From positions 6,196,501 through 6,260,500 of the forward strand of contig NZ_CP018632.1 in the NCBI RefSeq assembly GCF_002215215.1: a stretch of DNA of 64,000 bases, written 5' to 3'. Positions 9,651 through 18,565 of the stretch are shown here, piece after piece. The notes under the pieces were generated by a model. It did no database searches, was not told where the DNA came from, and saw only the letters and a list, made by a program, of their open reading frames with translations. The translations under genes were made by a program, and so were the position numbers. Origin of the DNA: Granulosicoccus antarcticus IMCC3135. Lineage in GTDB: Bacteria > Pseudomonadota > Gammaproteobacteria > Granulosicoccales > Granulosicoccaceae. Position 1 is the first letter of the stretch, and each line of letters begins with the position of its first letter.

Positions 9651-10331
9651 ATGACAAAAAAAAAGAGAGCCTCTAGAGCAGGAACCATATCTGCTGCTGA
9701 CTGGGTGGCAGCATCGCGAAAGCGGCTGATCGCAGAAGGAATTTCAAGTGTGAAAGTCGAACCCTTGGCTCGGGAACTTGGTGTGACACCTGGCAGCTTC
9801 TACTGGCATTTCAAAAATCGCCAAAGCTTGCATCGGGCCTTGCTTCGTGATTGGTTGAATTCGAATGTCAAACCTTTTTTTTCAACATTTGAGTTGGCCG
9901 AAAAGAGTCCCAGAGAACAATATCTTGCGCTTGCTTATGTCTGGGTTCTAAGCCCGGATTTTAATCCCGGTTTAGATGTCGCGATCAGAGAATGGAGCAA
10001 GACATCCAGCCTGGTCGGTCGGATTATGCGACGTGTAGATGTTAGCCGGATCGGTCTTTACCAGGGAATTTTCGAAGACTTCGGACACGAGCCCATTGCA
10101 GCTCTGGTTCGAGCGCGCATGATGTACTATCACCAGATTGGCTATTACACAATGAAGGTCGAAGAGGATTTAGCGAGTCGGCTGATGCACTTGCCGCATT
10201 ACGCCGCAGCCATGTCCGGGGATACCTGGCTGCTCGACTGTACTAAGCCTGAAGAGGTGCGTGCGGCCTTGACTGGCTTCCGTCACCGAGTAAACGTCGG
10301 GGCCGTACAGGCTTGCCGCAAGGCGCCATGA
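9651..10331 (+). CDS. TetR/AcrR-family transcriptional regulator
   Basis: 226 residues with an N-terminal TetR helix-turn-helix (about 18-65; ARELGVTPGSFYWHFKNR is the recognition region). The C-terminal ligand domain contains AIREWSKTSS followed by VGRIMRRVDVSR, then HQIGYY. The same motifs occur in the minus-strand TetR at 13701-14393, so the two are paralogues. It lies 9 bp after soxG and probably controls the sox genes or the dehydrogenase downstream, responding to a betaine-pathway intermediate. Ligand is unknown. Confidence 0.85.
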   Translation: MTKKKRASRAGTISAADWVAASRKRLIAEGISSVKVEPLARELGVTPGSFYWHFKNRQSLHRALLRDWLNSNVKPFFSTFELAEKSPREQYLALAYVWVLSPDFNPGLDVAIREWSKTSSLVGRIMRRVDVSRIGLYQGIFEDFGHEPIAALVRARMMYYHQIGYYTMKVEEDLASRLMHLPHYAAAMSGDTWLLDCTKPEEVRAALTGFRHRVNVGAVQACRKAP

Positions 10332-10389
10332 AGGCCTTTCTTAGACTGTGCCCTGGCCTGTGTTGCGAGCAACAACCGAACCGAGAACG

Positions 10390-10848
10390 ATGATGGATTC
10401 AAAGGATCGACAAATAGTGCGTGCGCTGCAACGTGATGGCAGGATCACCAATCAAGCCCTTGCACAGAAGGTAAACCTCTCTCCTTCCCCTTGCCTGCGC
10501 CGTCTTCGTAATCTTGAGGAAAGCAATGTAATCCGCGGATACAGTGCCGAGATCGATCCCAGAAAATACGGCCTGTCTTTGCTGGCCTTCATTTCTGTTC
10601 GACTGACAAATCACACAAAAGAGACCGTTACAAACTTTGAAAGCCAAGTCAGATTAATCGATGAAATCCTGGCTTGTTATTTATTGACCGGAGTGCAGGA
10701 CTACCTGCTCCATGTAGTTGTCAAAGATCTGGACGGGTACGATGACTTTATCAGAAACCGCTTGCATTCTATCGGCTGTATAGCCTCGATCGATACAAGC
10801 ATTTCTTACAGTATCGTGAAGCATACAGCTGTTTATCCGGAAATATGA
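10390..10848 (+). CDS. Lrp/AsnC-family transcriptional regulator
   Basis: 152 residues: N-terminal winged helix-turn-helix (about 1-55, QALAQKVNLSPSPCLRRLRNLE) and a C-terminal RAM/effector domain ending with a conserved ISYSIVKHT strand. The frame opens at 10348, but ATG 10390 (GAGAACG before it, a second ATG adjacent) gives the standard Lrp start MDSKDRQIVRALQRDGR. Such proteins sense amino acids. Position between sox and the dehydrogenase suggests control of methylated-glycine catabolism. In Pseudomonas putida mdeAB is regulated by an Lrp-family protein, so control of the mde operon 6 kb away is an alternative. Confidence 0.88.
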   Translation: MMDSKDRQIVRALQRDGRITNQALAQKVNLSPSPCLRRLRNLEESNVIRGYSAEIDPRKYGLSLLAFISVRLTNHTKETVTNFESQVRLIDEILACYLLTGVQDYLLHVVVKDLDGYDDFIRNRLHSIGCIASIDTSISYSIVKHTAVYPEI

Positions 10849-11103
10849 AGCGTTTTCCAATTAAAGAAAAAGACTCTGGCAAAGTGCATTAGCCATAGAT
10901 AATACTGCGTACGTTGAATTAAAGAGTAGAGAGCTCACTCCGTAAATTGAAGCAAAGTGAAACCATCCCAAGCCCTGGTTCGGAAATACAAAAGTTTCAC
11001 TGGATAAATACTGCGTTGGGCTTGCTGATCTCAGAAGGCAGGCAAAACGTCAAACTGCTCAGTTTTGAACCGATCAGCCCTGTTGTATTCAGGAGAATAA
11101 TCA
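10849..11103. other. Leader/promoter region of the DMGDH-like gene
   Basis: 255 bp between the Lrp gene and the flavoprotein. It contains an 8-bp inverted repeat, AGTGAAAC at 10956-10963 and GTTTCACT at 10994-11001, with an inner AACCA/TGGTT pairing, and the ribosome site AGGAG at 11090-11094. I compared it by eye with the glycine-riboswitch layout and found no match. Confidence 0.4.
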
Positions 11104-13506
11104 ATGAAAAGCTCTTATCAGACGGTCGTTATAGGTGGCGGAGTCGTCGGTGTTTCCGTGCTGTACCATCTTGCAAAATTTGGATGGACTGACGTCGCCC
11201 TCGTTGAGCGTGCTGAACTGACAGCTGGCTCCACCTGGCACGCAGCAGCAGGATACTTTTCTCTGAATGCAGATCCGAATATCGCGGCGCTCCAGGCCTA
11301 CACCATCAATCTTTATAAAGAGATCGAGGCAGCAAGCGGCCAGAGCGTCGGTATGCACGAAACCGGTGGGTTGATGCTGGCCAGTGACCCGCGCCGCTGG
11401 GAGATGCTCAAGGCGAGCCTGTCGACTTTTGAGGCTATTGGCATTGACACTGCGCGTTTGGTGACGCCTGACGAAGTACGAGAAATGACCGGGGGTTTTA
11501 TCGTTACCGATGATCTTCAAGGTGCATTGTATGACCACAACGAAGGGTATCTTGATCCGAATGGTGTGACCTATGCTTATGCGGGCGCTGCGAAAAAACT
11601 GGGTGCTGAAGTTATCCTCCGCAACCGCGTTCTTGATTTGAACCAGCGGACTGACGGTAGTTGGGATATCGTTACCGAACACGGTACGATCCATACAGAA
11701 CACGTCGTCAATGCAGCAGGCCTCTGGGCAAAGCAGTGTGGGCTGATGGCCGGTGTCGATCTGCCAGTCACGCCGATGGAGCACCACTATCTGGTAACTG
11801 AGGGTATTCCAGAACTGCGTAAGCGTGACGGCGAATTGCCGGTCATCATAGACTTGGACGGATTCACGTATTCTCGCCAAGAGCGCGATGGTCTGCTGCT
11901 AGGTGTTTACGAACGCAACTTCAAGCATTGGATGATGGATGGCGCGCCCTGGGACTATGGGATGGATCTGATCCAACCGGACATAGATCGCATCATGCCC
12001 GAGCTTGAAGTGGGCTTCGAACGTTACCCATCCCTGGCTGACACTGGGATTCGGAAATGGATCAATGGTGGATTCACATTCGCGCCAGACGGTAACCCAT
12101 TGGTAGGACCGGTTGGGCCGCGTGGATATTGGGTCGCCTGCGGAGTAATGGCCGGTTTCAGCCAGGGCGGCGGTGTCGGCAAGGCTTTGGCTGAATGGAT
12201 GATTCATGGCCAACCAGAAGGTGATATTTACGGAATGGATGTAGCGCGTTTCGGTCTGCACCAATCGAATCGTGAATATATTCGCCAAACCACTGGGCAG
12301 TTCTATGCACGGCGCTTCATGATCACTTATCCGAATGAAGAGCTACCTGCAGGACGGCCTTTGCGCACACCGGGAGCCTATGTCGACATGAGCGAAGCAG
12401 GTTGTCGCTGGACACAAAGCTGGGGCATGGAAGCGCCAGCTTATTTTGCTCCCTCCAGTAACTTTGTCGAACCTGGTACATTGCGCCGCAATGCAGCTTT
12501 CGATATCGTGGCAAAGGAGTGCGAGGCGGTGCAAAATGCCGCTGGTCTGATGGATATTTCAGCCTACGCACGCTACGAAATCACGGGCCCGAATGCGGAA
12601 GCATACCTCGACAAACTATTGTCCTGCCTGCTTCCCGAACCGGGCAAGGTCAAACTTGCTCCCATGTTGGCAGAAGATGGCCGACTCAAAGGTGACTTGA
12701 CCGTTTTCAACTGGGGCGGTGGCATCTATTGGCTGATGGGAAGTTACTACCTGCGTAGCTGGCACATGCGGTGGTTCGAGGATCACCAGATTGAAGAAGC
12801 CATTATCCGGGACATGTCCGACTACATTGGCGGATTCTCGCTCAATGGCCCGAAGGCGCGCGAACTTCTCCAATCACTGACAGCTACCGATCTCACCTCT
12901 CTGAATATGATGAGTTGCAGGTCGGTGGATCTGGGCCTTTACCGGATCAAGCTTGCTCGCCTCTCACTGTCGGGCGAACTGGCCTATGAAATCAATTGCT
13001 CGGCGGTTGAACACGCAGGGTTACGCAAATGCCTGCTTGAGGCGGGCACACCCATGGGTATTCGTGAAATCGGGTTCCGCGCCATGTCGTCGCTACGATT
13101 GGAAAAGTCCATAGGTATCTGGAATGGAGAATTCACTCAAGCCTATACCCCGTCAATGACCGGGTTTGACCGCTGGATCGCTTGGGACAAGGGCAATTTC
13201 ATCGGACGGGAAGCCGCAAGGAAAGCCTCCGCACCTACCCAGGTCTTGCGGATGATCGAAATCGATGCCAGTGACGCTGACGCCAGGGGGTTCGAGCCCG
13301 TTCGCAAAGATGGATGCGTTATAGGCATGACCACCAGCGGCGGGTATGGTTACAGAATGCAAGCGTCTTATGCAATGGCATTAGTCAACGTAGAGCATGC
13401 AGATATCGGCAACGATATTATTGTTGATATTGTTGGTGAACAACGCCCCGCCACTATTATTGAATTGTCTCCCTACGATCCAACAGGCGGTCGCATGCGC
13501 AAGTGA
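11104..13506 (+). CDS. Dimethylglycine/sarcosine dehydrogenase-like FAD protein with GcvT domain
   Basis: 800 residues. The N-terminal DAO-type FAD domain has GGGVVG at 11-16 and STWHAAAG at 43-50; His46 is the position of covalent FAD attachment in dimethylglycine and sarcosine dehydrogenases. An FAO_M-like linker (about 375-430) is followed by GcvT aminomethyl-folate domains (about 435-795). The family demethylates N-methylated glycines and passes the one-carbon unit to tetrahydrofolate. With soxBDAG it could complete the route dimethylglycine to sarcosine to glycine. Exact substrate is not fixed by sequence; related proteins act on other N-methyl compounds. Confidence 0.85.
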   Translation: MKSSYQTVVIGGGVVGVSVLYHLAKFGWTDVALVERAELTAGSTWHAAAGYFSLNADPNIAALQAYTINLYKEIEAASGQSVGMHETGGLMLASDPRRWEMLKASLSTFEAIGIDTARLVTPDEVREMTGGFIVTDDLQGALYDHNEGYLDPNGVTYAYAGAAKKLGAEVILRNRVLDLNQRTDGSWDIVTEHGTIHTEHVVNAAGLWAKQCGLMAGVDLPVTPMEHHYLVTEGIPELRKRDGELPVIIDLDGFTYSRQERDGLLLGVYERNFKHWMMDGAPWDYGMDLIQPDIDRIMPELEVGFERYPSLADTGIRKWINGGFTFAPDGNPLVGPVGPRGYWVACGVMAGFSQGGGVGKALAEWMIHGQPEGDIYGMDVARFGLHQSNREYIRQTTGQFYARRFMITYPNEELPAGRPLRTPGAYVDMSEAGCRWTQSWGMEAPAYFAPSSNFVEPGTLRRNAAFDIVAKECEAVQNAAGLMDISAYARYEITGPNAEAYLDKLLSCLLPEPGKVKLAPMLAEDGRLKGDLTVFNWGGGIYWLMGSYYLRSWHMRWFEDHQIEEAIIRDMSDYIGGFSLNGPKARELLQSLTATDLTSLNMMSCRSVDLGLYRIKLARLSLSGELAYEINCSAVEHAGLRKCLLEAGTPMGIREIGFRAMSSLRLEKSIGIWNGEFTQAYTPSMTGFDRWIAWDKGNFIGREAARKASAPTQVLRMIEIDASDADARGFEPVRKDGCVIGMTTSGGYGYRMQASYAMALVNVEHADIGNDIIVDIVGEQRPATIIELSPYDPTGGRMRK

Positions 13507-13582
13507 GAATATGGAATATATCCGTGAAATAGATTTTTACACGAGATTATGTTCCTTTTCCGTAACTATCCCAATAAAGGAC

Positions 13583-13614
13583 ATCAGCCGCGGATGAAAA
13601 TATCTGTGGCTGAT
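13583..13614. other. Stem-loop between convergent genes
   Basis: ATCAGCC at 13583-13589 pairs with GGCTGAT at 13608-13614. It lies 77 bp after the dehydrogenase stop and before the convergent TetR gene. Neither strand has a good T run after it, so it is at best a weak terminator. A second hairpin, GCGCCA/TGGCGC, lies at 13675-13690. Confidence 0.3.
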
Positions 13615-13700
13615 AAAAAACGGGATCATCACGAACATTATCAGGTATAGAGCAAGCCCGGAAGACGGCAACGAGCGCCATCACTGGCGCACAAATCACA

Positions 13701-14393
13701 TTAGTCCATATCTCCAAGAATAATTTTTTCCAACTCCCTGACTCCGATATCTATCGGTATCAAACCTGGACAAAAAAGCTCGGCATAGTAAGGAATTCGC
13801 TTCAGACGTTCCTTTCTCGTTTCGGAATATTCAACCAGGTAGTAGCCGATTTGATGGAAGTAAATAAGATGCGCCCTAACCTCGGCTGCTGTCTCGCTGA
13901 GTCCCAAATCCAGGAATAATTCGAAGAACTGCTGCAGCCTGAGTGCATCAACTCTTTTCAAGGCTCGCGAAACATCCTCTGATGATCGCGCCCATTCGCG
14001 AATCGCTCCATCGTAGGACGGATCCAACAACTCGTTATTAAACAGGATTCGCACATAGGACAGATACCGCTCCTCTGCGCTCAGTTGCTTGTTTTTCAGG
14101 ACGTTACCGACTTCACAGCCGTTGGTTTCCTCCCAGTGCTGCAAAACCGCGGCGTGCAATTCCTCAAAGTTCTTGAACTGATAATAGAACGCGCCCGTCG
14201 TGACATTCAATGTAGTAGCCAGTCGCCTCAAACCGAGATCGCGAATGCCTTTGGATACAAGAATTGCTTTTGCAGCTTCTATCCAGTCATTTCGAGTCAG
14301 CGTACCCGCTTTTCTTTCGCCGTTTCTTTCTACCCCAATACCCATGCCTGATATTTTCTTATTCCAGTGAATGCCACACATCAACGCGACCAT
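13701..14393 (-). CDS. TetR/AcrR-family transcriptional regulator
   Basis: Up to 230 residues; a start at 14345 (MGIGVERNG) is also plausible, since no strong ribosome site marks either. The helix-turn-helix region reads LATTLNVTTGAFYYQFKNF. The ligand domain repeats the AIREWARSSEDVSRALKRVDALR and HQIGYY motifs of the TetR at 9651, so they are duplicated paralogues. It is divergent from the TRAP operon, whose promoter contains a palindrome at 14730-14743, the obvious candidate for repression by this protein. Confidence 0.85.
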   Translation of the reverse strand: MVALMCGIHWNKKISGMGIGVERNGERKAGTLTRNDWIEAAKAILVSKGIRDLGLRRLATTLNVTTGAFYYQFKNFEELHAAVLQHWEETNGCEVGNVLKNKQLSAEERYLSYVRILFNNELLDPSYDGAIREWARSSEDVSRALKRVDALRLQQFFELFLDLGLSETAAEVRAHLIYFHQIGYYLVEYSETRKERLKRIPYYAELFCPGLIPIDIGVRELEKIILGDMD

Positions 14394-14802
14394 AGCGATC
14401 GACAGCGTCTAATGCCGATCCCCGACTCATTTCAAATGATTAACGTAACCTGAGTCAAAAGACTGTTGGTTAGTGCTAATGCGGCACATATTGACCTGAA
14501 AGAGAAGGCCTGTACAAGCCGCGAGTAATGAGCGCAGACGCTCCGCAAGGCGTGCATCTTATCATTCGAGTCTTCTCGATGTTTTTAAAGATAATCACGT
14601 TTCCAGCGACGGAAACGATTGCCGACGTACAACACATGACAAGTTATCAAAAGCTATCAGACATCGATGATATTTGCACTTTATAACGATATTAAATAAC
14701 AAGCGCCTGAATAAGGGTATTGACATAACATAACAGTCGTTATCTAATGCTACCTAGAAAAACGTGCGGCAATTCTGCTGCCCTGAAACAGAGAGGAATC
14801 CA
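14394..14802. other. Divergent control region tetR / TRAP operon
   Basis: About 410 bp, AT-rich near the TRAP side, with repeated GTTAT/ATAAC half-sites. It includes the strong promoter and palindrome listed separately. No gene is evident. Confidence 0.5.
14720..14748 (+). promoter_or_regulatory. Sigma-70 promoter with embedded palindrome for the TRAP operon
   Basis: A perfect TTGACA at 14720-14725, a 17-bp spacer and TCTAAT at 14743-14748 form a near-consensus promoter 55 bp before the dctP start. Inside the spacer, ATAAC-AGTC-GTTAT (14730-14743) is a perfect dyad overlapping the edge of the -10 element, positioned to block RNA polymerase. The divergent TetR gene is the likely binder (inference). 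Confidence 0.65.
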
Positions 14803-15786
14803 ATGAGAACTATTTTACTTGGCACTTCTGCCGCACTGATAATGTCTGCGTCCAACGTTATGGCAGATATTGAGTTGAAAATCGCAACTGACTCCGGAAC
14901 GGCAGATGCGCCTTCAGGGTTGGCAATCGCAAAATGGGCCGAACGGATCGAAGAGGGATCCAACGGCGAGATCGATGTCAAAGTCTTTTACCAAGACGAA
15001 CTCGGCGGCCAGCTTGAGGTTTTTGACCTCTTTGTCGCTGGGGAAGTCGATCTGATGTTGAGCTGGCCGTCGACCTCCTATGACAAGCGTATCGGGGTTG
15101 TCAACACACCGTTCATGGTCTCAAGCTGGGAAGAAGCTAACGAGGCGTTCCACTATGAGGGATGGGCAAGCACTATCATGAACGAGGTTTTCAGCGGCAT
15201 TGGATTAAAGTATCTGGGCGCCTGGCCTGAAGGTTTTGCAGGGGTTGCGACGAAAGGTAAATACGCAACCAATATGAAAGATGCAGGCGATATCAAAGTT
15301 CGCGTTCAGCCGTTTTTTCCAATTCCCAATACCATGCAGGCTATGGGATATCAAACCGAGGCTCTAGAATGGGGTGAAGTATTTACCTCGATCCAGACGG
15401 GTGTCGTGAATGGTGATTCGGGCAATGTCATTTATTGGGACTATGAATATTTTGGCGAATTGCTCGATTACTTTGTCCACACGCGCCACGACTTTGTGAC
15501 CGGTAATATTCTGGCAAACGAAGAATCGTTTGATGGACTCTCGGATGAACATCAAAAGCTGATCATCGAGACTTCCAACATGATGATGGACGAACGTTTT
15601 GCCAACGCAAAAACCGAGGATGAAGCCAATATCGCTCGAGCAGTGGCGGGTGGAATGGAATACATTGAACCCTCCACCGAAGAGGTCGCGGCAATGAAAG
15701 AAGCCGTTCGCAGCACTGTCTGGCCTCTTATGGAAGAACAAATTGGTGCAGATATCATGGCCAAAATCAGAGCTCAGGCGAACTGA
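14803..15786 (+). CDS. TRAP transporter solute-binding protein (DctP family)
   Basis: 327 residues. The N terminus MRTILLGTSAALIMSASNVMA is a signal peptide with likely cleavage after the final alanine, so the mature protein is periplasmic. It captures an organic anion and delivers it to the DctQM membrane complex. The family fold is visible in the KVFYQDELGGQLE strand-helix and the VRVQPFFPIPNTMQAMG region, where the usual substrate-binding arginine of DctP proteins sits. ATG 14803 with AGAGAGGA upstream is preferred over an earlier in-frame TTG/GTG. Substrate unknown; neighbours suggest a methylated amine acid or related carboxylate. Confidence 0.9.
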   Translation: MRTILLGTSAALIMSASNVMADIELKIATDSGTADAPSGLAIAKWAERIEEGSNGEIDVKVFYQDELGGQLEVFDLFVAGEVDLMLSWPSTSYDKRIGVVNTPFMVSSWEEANEAFHYEGWASTIMNEVFSGIGLKYLGAWPEGFAGVATKGKYATNMKDAGDIKVRVQPFFPIPNTMQAMGYQTEALEWGEVFTSIQTGVVNGDSGNVIYWDYEYFGELLDYFVHTRHDFVTGNILANEESFDGLSDEHQKLIIETSNMMMDERFANAKTEDEANIARAVAGGMEYIEPSTEEVAAMKEAVRSTVWPLMEEQIGADIMAKIRAQAN

Positions 15787-15880
15787 TAAAAAGTGGTCGT
15801 AGAAAACCTGCTGCGGCCGTCTTTACGGGAGAGAAACCATCAAACTACTTCACGAAATAGACCACTATATTCACGCAGCC

Positions 15881-16348
15881 GTGAGCGTGCTCATAGTCGT
15901 TTCAAGCATGGTCATGTCGGGACTGATTTTCTTCCTTGTGTTGTCGCGATATTTCTTTGGATCCTCAATGATCGGAATACTGGAGTTGGCAACAATATTT
16001 GCCCTCTGGCTCTATATGCTGGGCGCCATATCGACATCTCGGAACAAGGAACACTTGACGGTCGATCTCATTGAAACTTTTCTGACCAACCCGCGTGCGC
16101 GAGCATTCTACGAAGTAACCCGCTCGGTGATTGTGCTTTTAATAACACTTTTCATGCTCTCACTGGCCTATCACATGCTGGGTTGGTCACTGAAACGTCC
16201 GCAAACGACTCCAGCACTTTCCCTACCATTATTATGGCAGCAGGCCCCGATGCTGGCCGCTTCTGTATTTTTCGTCGCCTATGCCGTGCGAGATATTCTG
16301 CGTGCACTCGCAGGCTTGAACAAAACCCAAGAAACAGCTGAGGGATAA
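15881..16348 (+). CDS. TRAP transporter small permease (DctQ family)
   Basis: At least 155 residues with four predicted membrane helices (first VSVLIVVSSMVMSGLIFFLV, last in the PMLAASVFFVAYAVRDIL region). It is the small membrane subunit joining DctP to DctM. The only canonical start is GTG 15881, which has no ribosome site and begins at the first helix. The frame is open back to 15803, and GGGAGAG at 15827-15833 is ideally spaced before an ATC codon at 15839, which would add IKLLHEIDHYIHAA, a typical DctQ N terminus. The true start may therefore be the non-canonical ATC. The stop abuts the dctM start. Confidence 0.85.
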   Translation: MSVLIVVSSMVMSGLIFFLVLSRYFFGSSMIGILELATIFALWLYMLGAISTSRNKEHLTVDLIETFLTNPRARAFYEVTRSVIVLLITLFMLSLAYHMLGWSLKRPQTTPALSLPLLWQQAPMLAASVFFVAYAVRDILRALAGLNKTQETAEG

Positions 16349-17674
16349 ATGGAACCAATAATCGGAATTATTATTTTAGTTCTGTTGATGATCTTTGGCA
16401 TACCCGTCGCCTGGTCGTTCGCGGGTGTCCTGGCCTATTTCGTCTGGGCATATGATACGAATACAAGCACACTACTTCTACAGGGTTTTCGCGGGCTGAA
16501 CTCCGTAATTTTGCTTGCTCTTCCCTTGTTTATCCTGGCCGGCTACCTGATGGAATCGGGGGGAATCGCAAGGCGGCTTATCAACTTCATGGAAGCATCT
16601 GTTCGAGGCAAAAAATCTGGCTTGGGAGCCGCGATGGTCATGTCCTCCGCAGTATTCGGAGCTATCTCCGGAACAGCTACTGCAGCCGTCGCCTCGATTG
16701 GGACTATCATGATAGATCCTCTAGCGGCGCGTGGCTATCCTCGGGCTTACTCCAGCTCCCTACTGGGCATATCATCGCTGTTGGGTATCCTTATTCCCCC
16801 GTCAATCACGCTCATCTTGTTCGGCGTCATTACACGCCAATCAATCACTGCCTTGTTCGCCGCCACGATTGGACCCGCCATAATCCTGATAGTGGGATTG
16901 ATAATCTACAATCAGATTGCCAGTCGAAAATTCATTCAAAAATTCGAAGAAGAACAGCTAGCGCTGGGACAGGATTCCAGTATCGAGAAAACTCAGGCCG
17001 AAATAGATGGATTCGTAAAATCAACCCTGAAAGCGATTCCGGCCTTGATGATGCCGATTGTTATTCTAGGCGGTATCTATGGTGGCTTCGCTACGCCTAC
17101 CGAAGCGGCCTCTATCGCCGTTTTCCTGTCTATATTTATCGGTTTTTTTGTTTATAAAAACCTCACACTCAAAACCCTCTATCAAAGTCTGTTGAGCGCA
17201 GGTGAGACGACAGGTACGATAATCCTGATTCTGCTTTTTTCAATCATGATCGGTCGAATAATGGTTGCGGAGAGCGTGCCACAGGACTTAACTGTTTTTG
17301 TCACATCGCTGACAGATAACAAGATTGCGATTCTCCTGATTGTGAATGCATTTCTAATTTTTGTCGGCATGATCATGGATGACGTATCAGTCACGGTTGT
17401 AATTGCCCCCCTATTCATGTCCCTGATGGTGTCTGCTGGTGTCGATCCCATCCATTTCGGATCAATTGTTGCCTGCTCGGTCGTTATTGGGGCAAATAGC
17501 CCACCGATGGCTCCTATCCTGTATATGGCATGCAAAATTGGCAAGGCATCGATACATAGTGCGATAGCTCCTGCTCTGCGATTGATCTTTTATGTCGCAT
17601 TGCCGGTCATGCTAATCGTCACATTTGTCCCGCAAGTCTCGCTCTTTCTGCCGAAGCTGTTTGGCGTCTACTGA
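16349..17674 (+). CDS. TRAP transporter large permease (DctM family)
   Basis: 441 residues, highly hydrophobic with about 12 predicted membrane segments. It is the ion-coupled translocation subunit. Recognisable DctM signatures are GAISGTATAAVASIGTIM (about 107-124), the SSLLGILIPPSITLILFG stretch, and GGFATPTEAAS in the second half. The start ATG directly follows the dctQ stop, so dctPQM is one operon. It ends 6 bp before the convergent PfkB gene with no obvious terminator between them. Confidence 0.94.
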   Translation: MEPIIGIIILVLLMIFGIPVAWSFAGVLAYFVWAYDTNTSTLLLQGFRGLNSVILLALPLFILAGYLMESGGIARRLINFMEASVRGKKSGLGAAMVMSSAVFGAISGTATAAVASIGTIMIDPLAARGYPRAYSSSLLGISSLLGILIPPSITLILFGVITRQSITALFAATIGPAIILIVGLIIYNQIASRKFIQKFEEEQLALGQDSSIEKTQAEIDGFVKSTLKAIPALMMPIVILGGIYGGFATPTEAASIAVFLSIFIGFFVYKNLTLKTLYQSLLSAGETTGTIILILLFSIMIGRIMVAESVPQDLTVFVTSLTDNKIAILLIVNAFLIFVGMIMDDVSVTVVIAPLFMSLMVSAGVDPIHFGSIVACSVVIGANSPPMAPILYMACKIGKASIHSAIAPALRLIFYVALPVMLIVTFVPQVSLFLPKLFGVY

Positions 17675-17680
17675 TCACAC

Positions 17681-18565
17681 CTACAACAGATACTGCAAAT
17701 CGGGCAAATCACTGGCACCGCCACGCCGGGTTACCGCTAATGCTCCACAGGCATTTCCCAATGACAGACAGGCGACCAGGTCGCGCTTCTGTAGCCAGGC
17801 TGTGATAAACCCGGCGTTGAACGCATCTCCTGCGCCAATGGTATCAACGACAGGAACTGGCTCCGCGGAGCCAGTAACACTGCGGCCTTTCACATGGGCT
17901 GTCGCCCCGGCAGCACCTTGCTTGACGACCGTCAGGGCTGCACAGTATTCATCGATGCCGTTGGCGCGAAGTTGCTCCATCTCGATCTCATTGGGCAGGA
18001 AAATATCTACCTGCGCGATGAGTTCACCAATGTGCGAATGCTCCAGACAAGCATCATCCCAGGCACAATCCAGCGACACGCTCAGGCCAGCGGCTTGTGC
18101 CAGCTCTACCAGTTGCGGATACTCCAGCAGAGTGGATAATTCGCCGATATGAAGATGTCTTATACCGGATCCGCCTATTGATGACTGAAGTATATCGGCA
18201 TGATTGTCCGGTAATGCGGCACCCTGACGACTGGTCAGAAATGCCCGCTCTCCCGCCATCGACATGGCGACCGTCAGCTGCGGTGCTGCCTGTGTCGGCA
18301 TTGAGCAATAGTGCAGACCAACACCGCGCTGCACCGCTTCGTGCTCGATTATACTGGCGAAGGGTTGCACCGGTAGTGTTCCCATCAGCACCGATGCACG
18401 ACCCAGCGCTGCCACATAGGCCGCTGTGATAAACGCACCACCCCCAGCATGCAATGACAGTTCGTCGGCAAATACTTCCTGCCCCAGTACAGGCATTCGC
18501 TCGATGCCCGAAAAATTGAGGTCGCAATAAATACGACCTGCTGACAGGACACCCGTGTTACTCAC
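17681..18565 (-). CDS. PfkB-family carbohydrate kinase
   Basis: 294 residues of the ribokinase/PfkB fold. The C-terminal signature DTIGAGDAFNAGF carries the catalytic base Asp247, and GGGAFITAAYVAALG near the N terminus matches the substrate-side PfkB motif. It phosphorylates a sugar or sugar-like alcohol in the cytoplasm. Start is GTG 18565, overlapping the ABC ATPase stop by 4 bp, so it is the last gene of the importer operon. In this setting it likely phosphorylates the sugar freed from the imported conjugate. The specific sugar cannot be told. Confidence 0.88.
   Translation of the reverse strand: MSNTGVLSAGRIYCDLNFSGIERMPVLGQEVFADELSLHAGGGAFITAAYVAALGRASVLMGTLPVQPFASIIEHEAVQRGVGLHYCSMPTQAAPQLTVAMSMAGERAFLTSRQGAALPDNHADILQSSIGGSGIRHLHIGELSTLLEYPQLVELAQAAGLSVSLDCAWDDACLEHSHIGELIAQVDIFLPNEIEMEQLRANGIDEYCAALTVVKQGAAGATAHVKGRSVTGSAEPVPVVDTIGAGDAFNAGFITAWLQKRDLVACLSLGNACGALAVTRRGGASDLPDLQYLL

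Noticed and set aside
10849-11103. Glycine riboswitch before the flavoprotein gene
   Set aside because: Tempting given glycine-related chemistry, but no tandem aptamer pattern or expression platform is recognisable by eye.
10947-11192. 81-codon plus-strand frame running into the flavoprotein gene
   Set aside because: It overlaps the conserved start of the downstream gene in another frame, has no motif and no ribosome site.
11101-11880. 259-codon minus-strand frame opposite the dimethylglycine dehydrogenase-like gene
   Set aside because: The plus-strand product has FAD and GcvT motifs throughout; the antisense product has none.
13583-13690. Two hairpins as strong terminators for the flavoprotein and TetR genes
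   Set aside because: Neither is followed by a T run on either strand, so only a weak or different role can be claimed.
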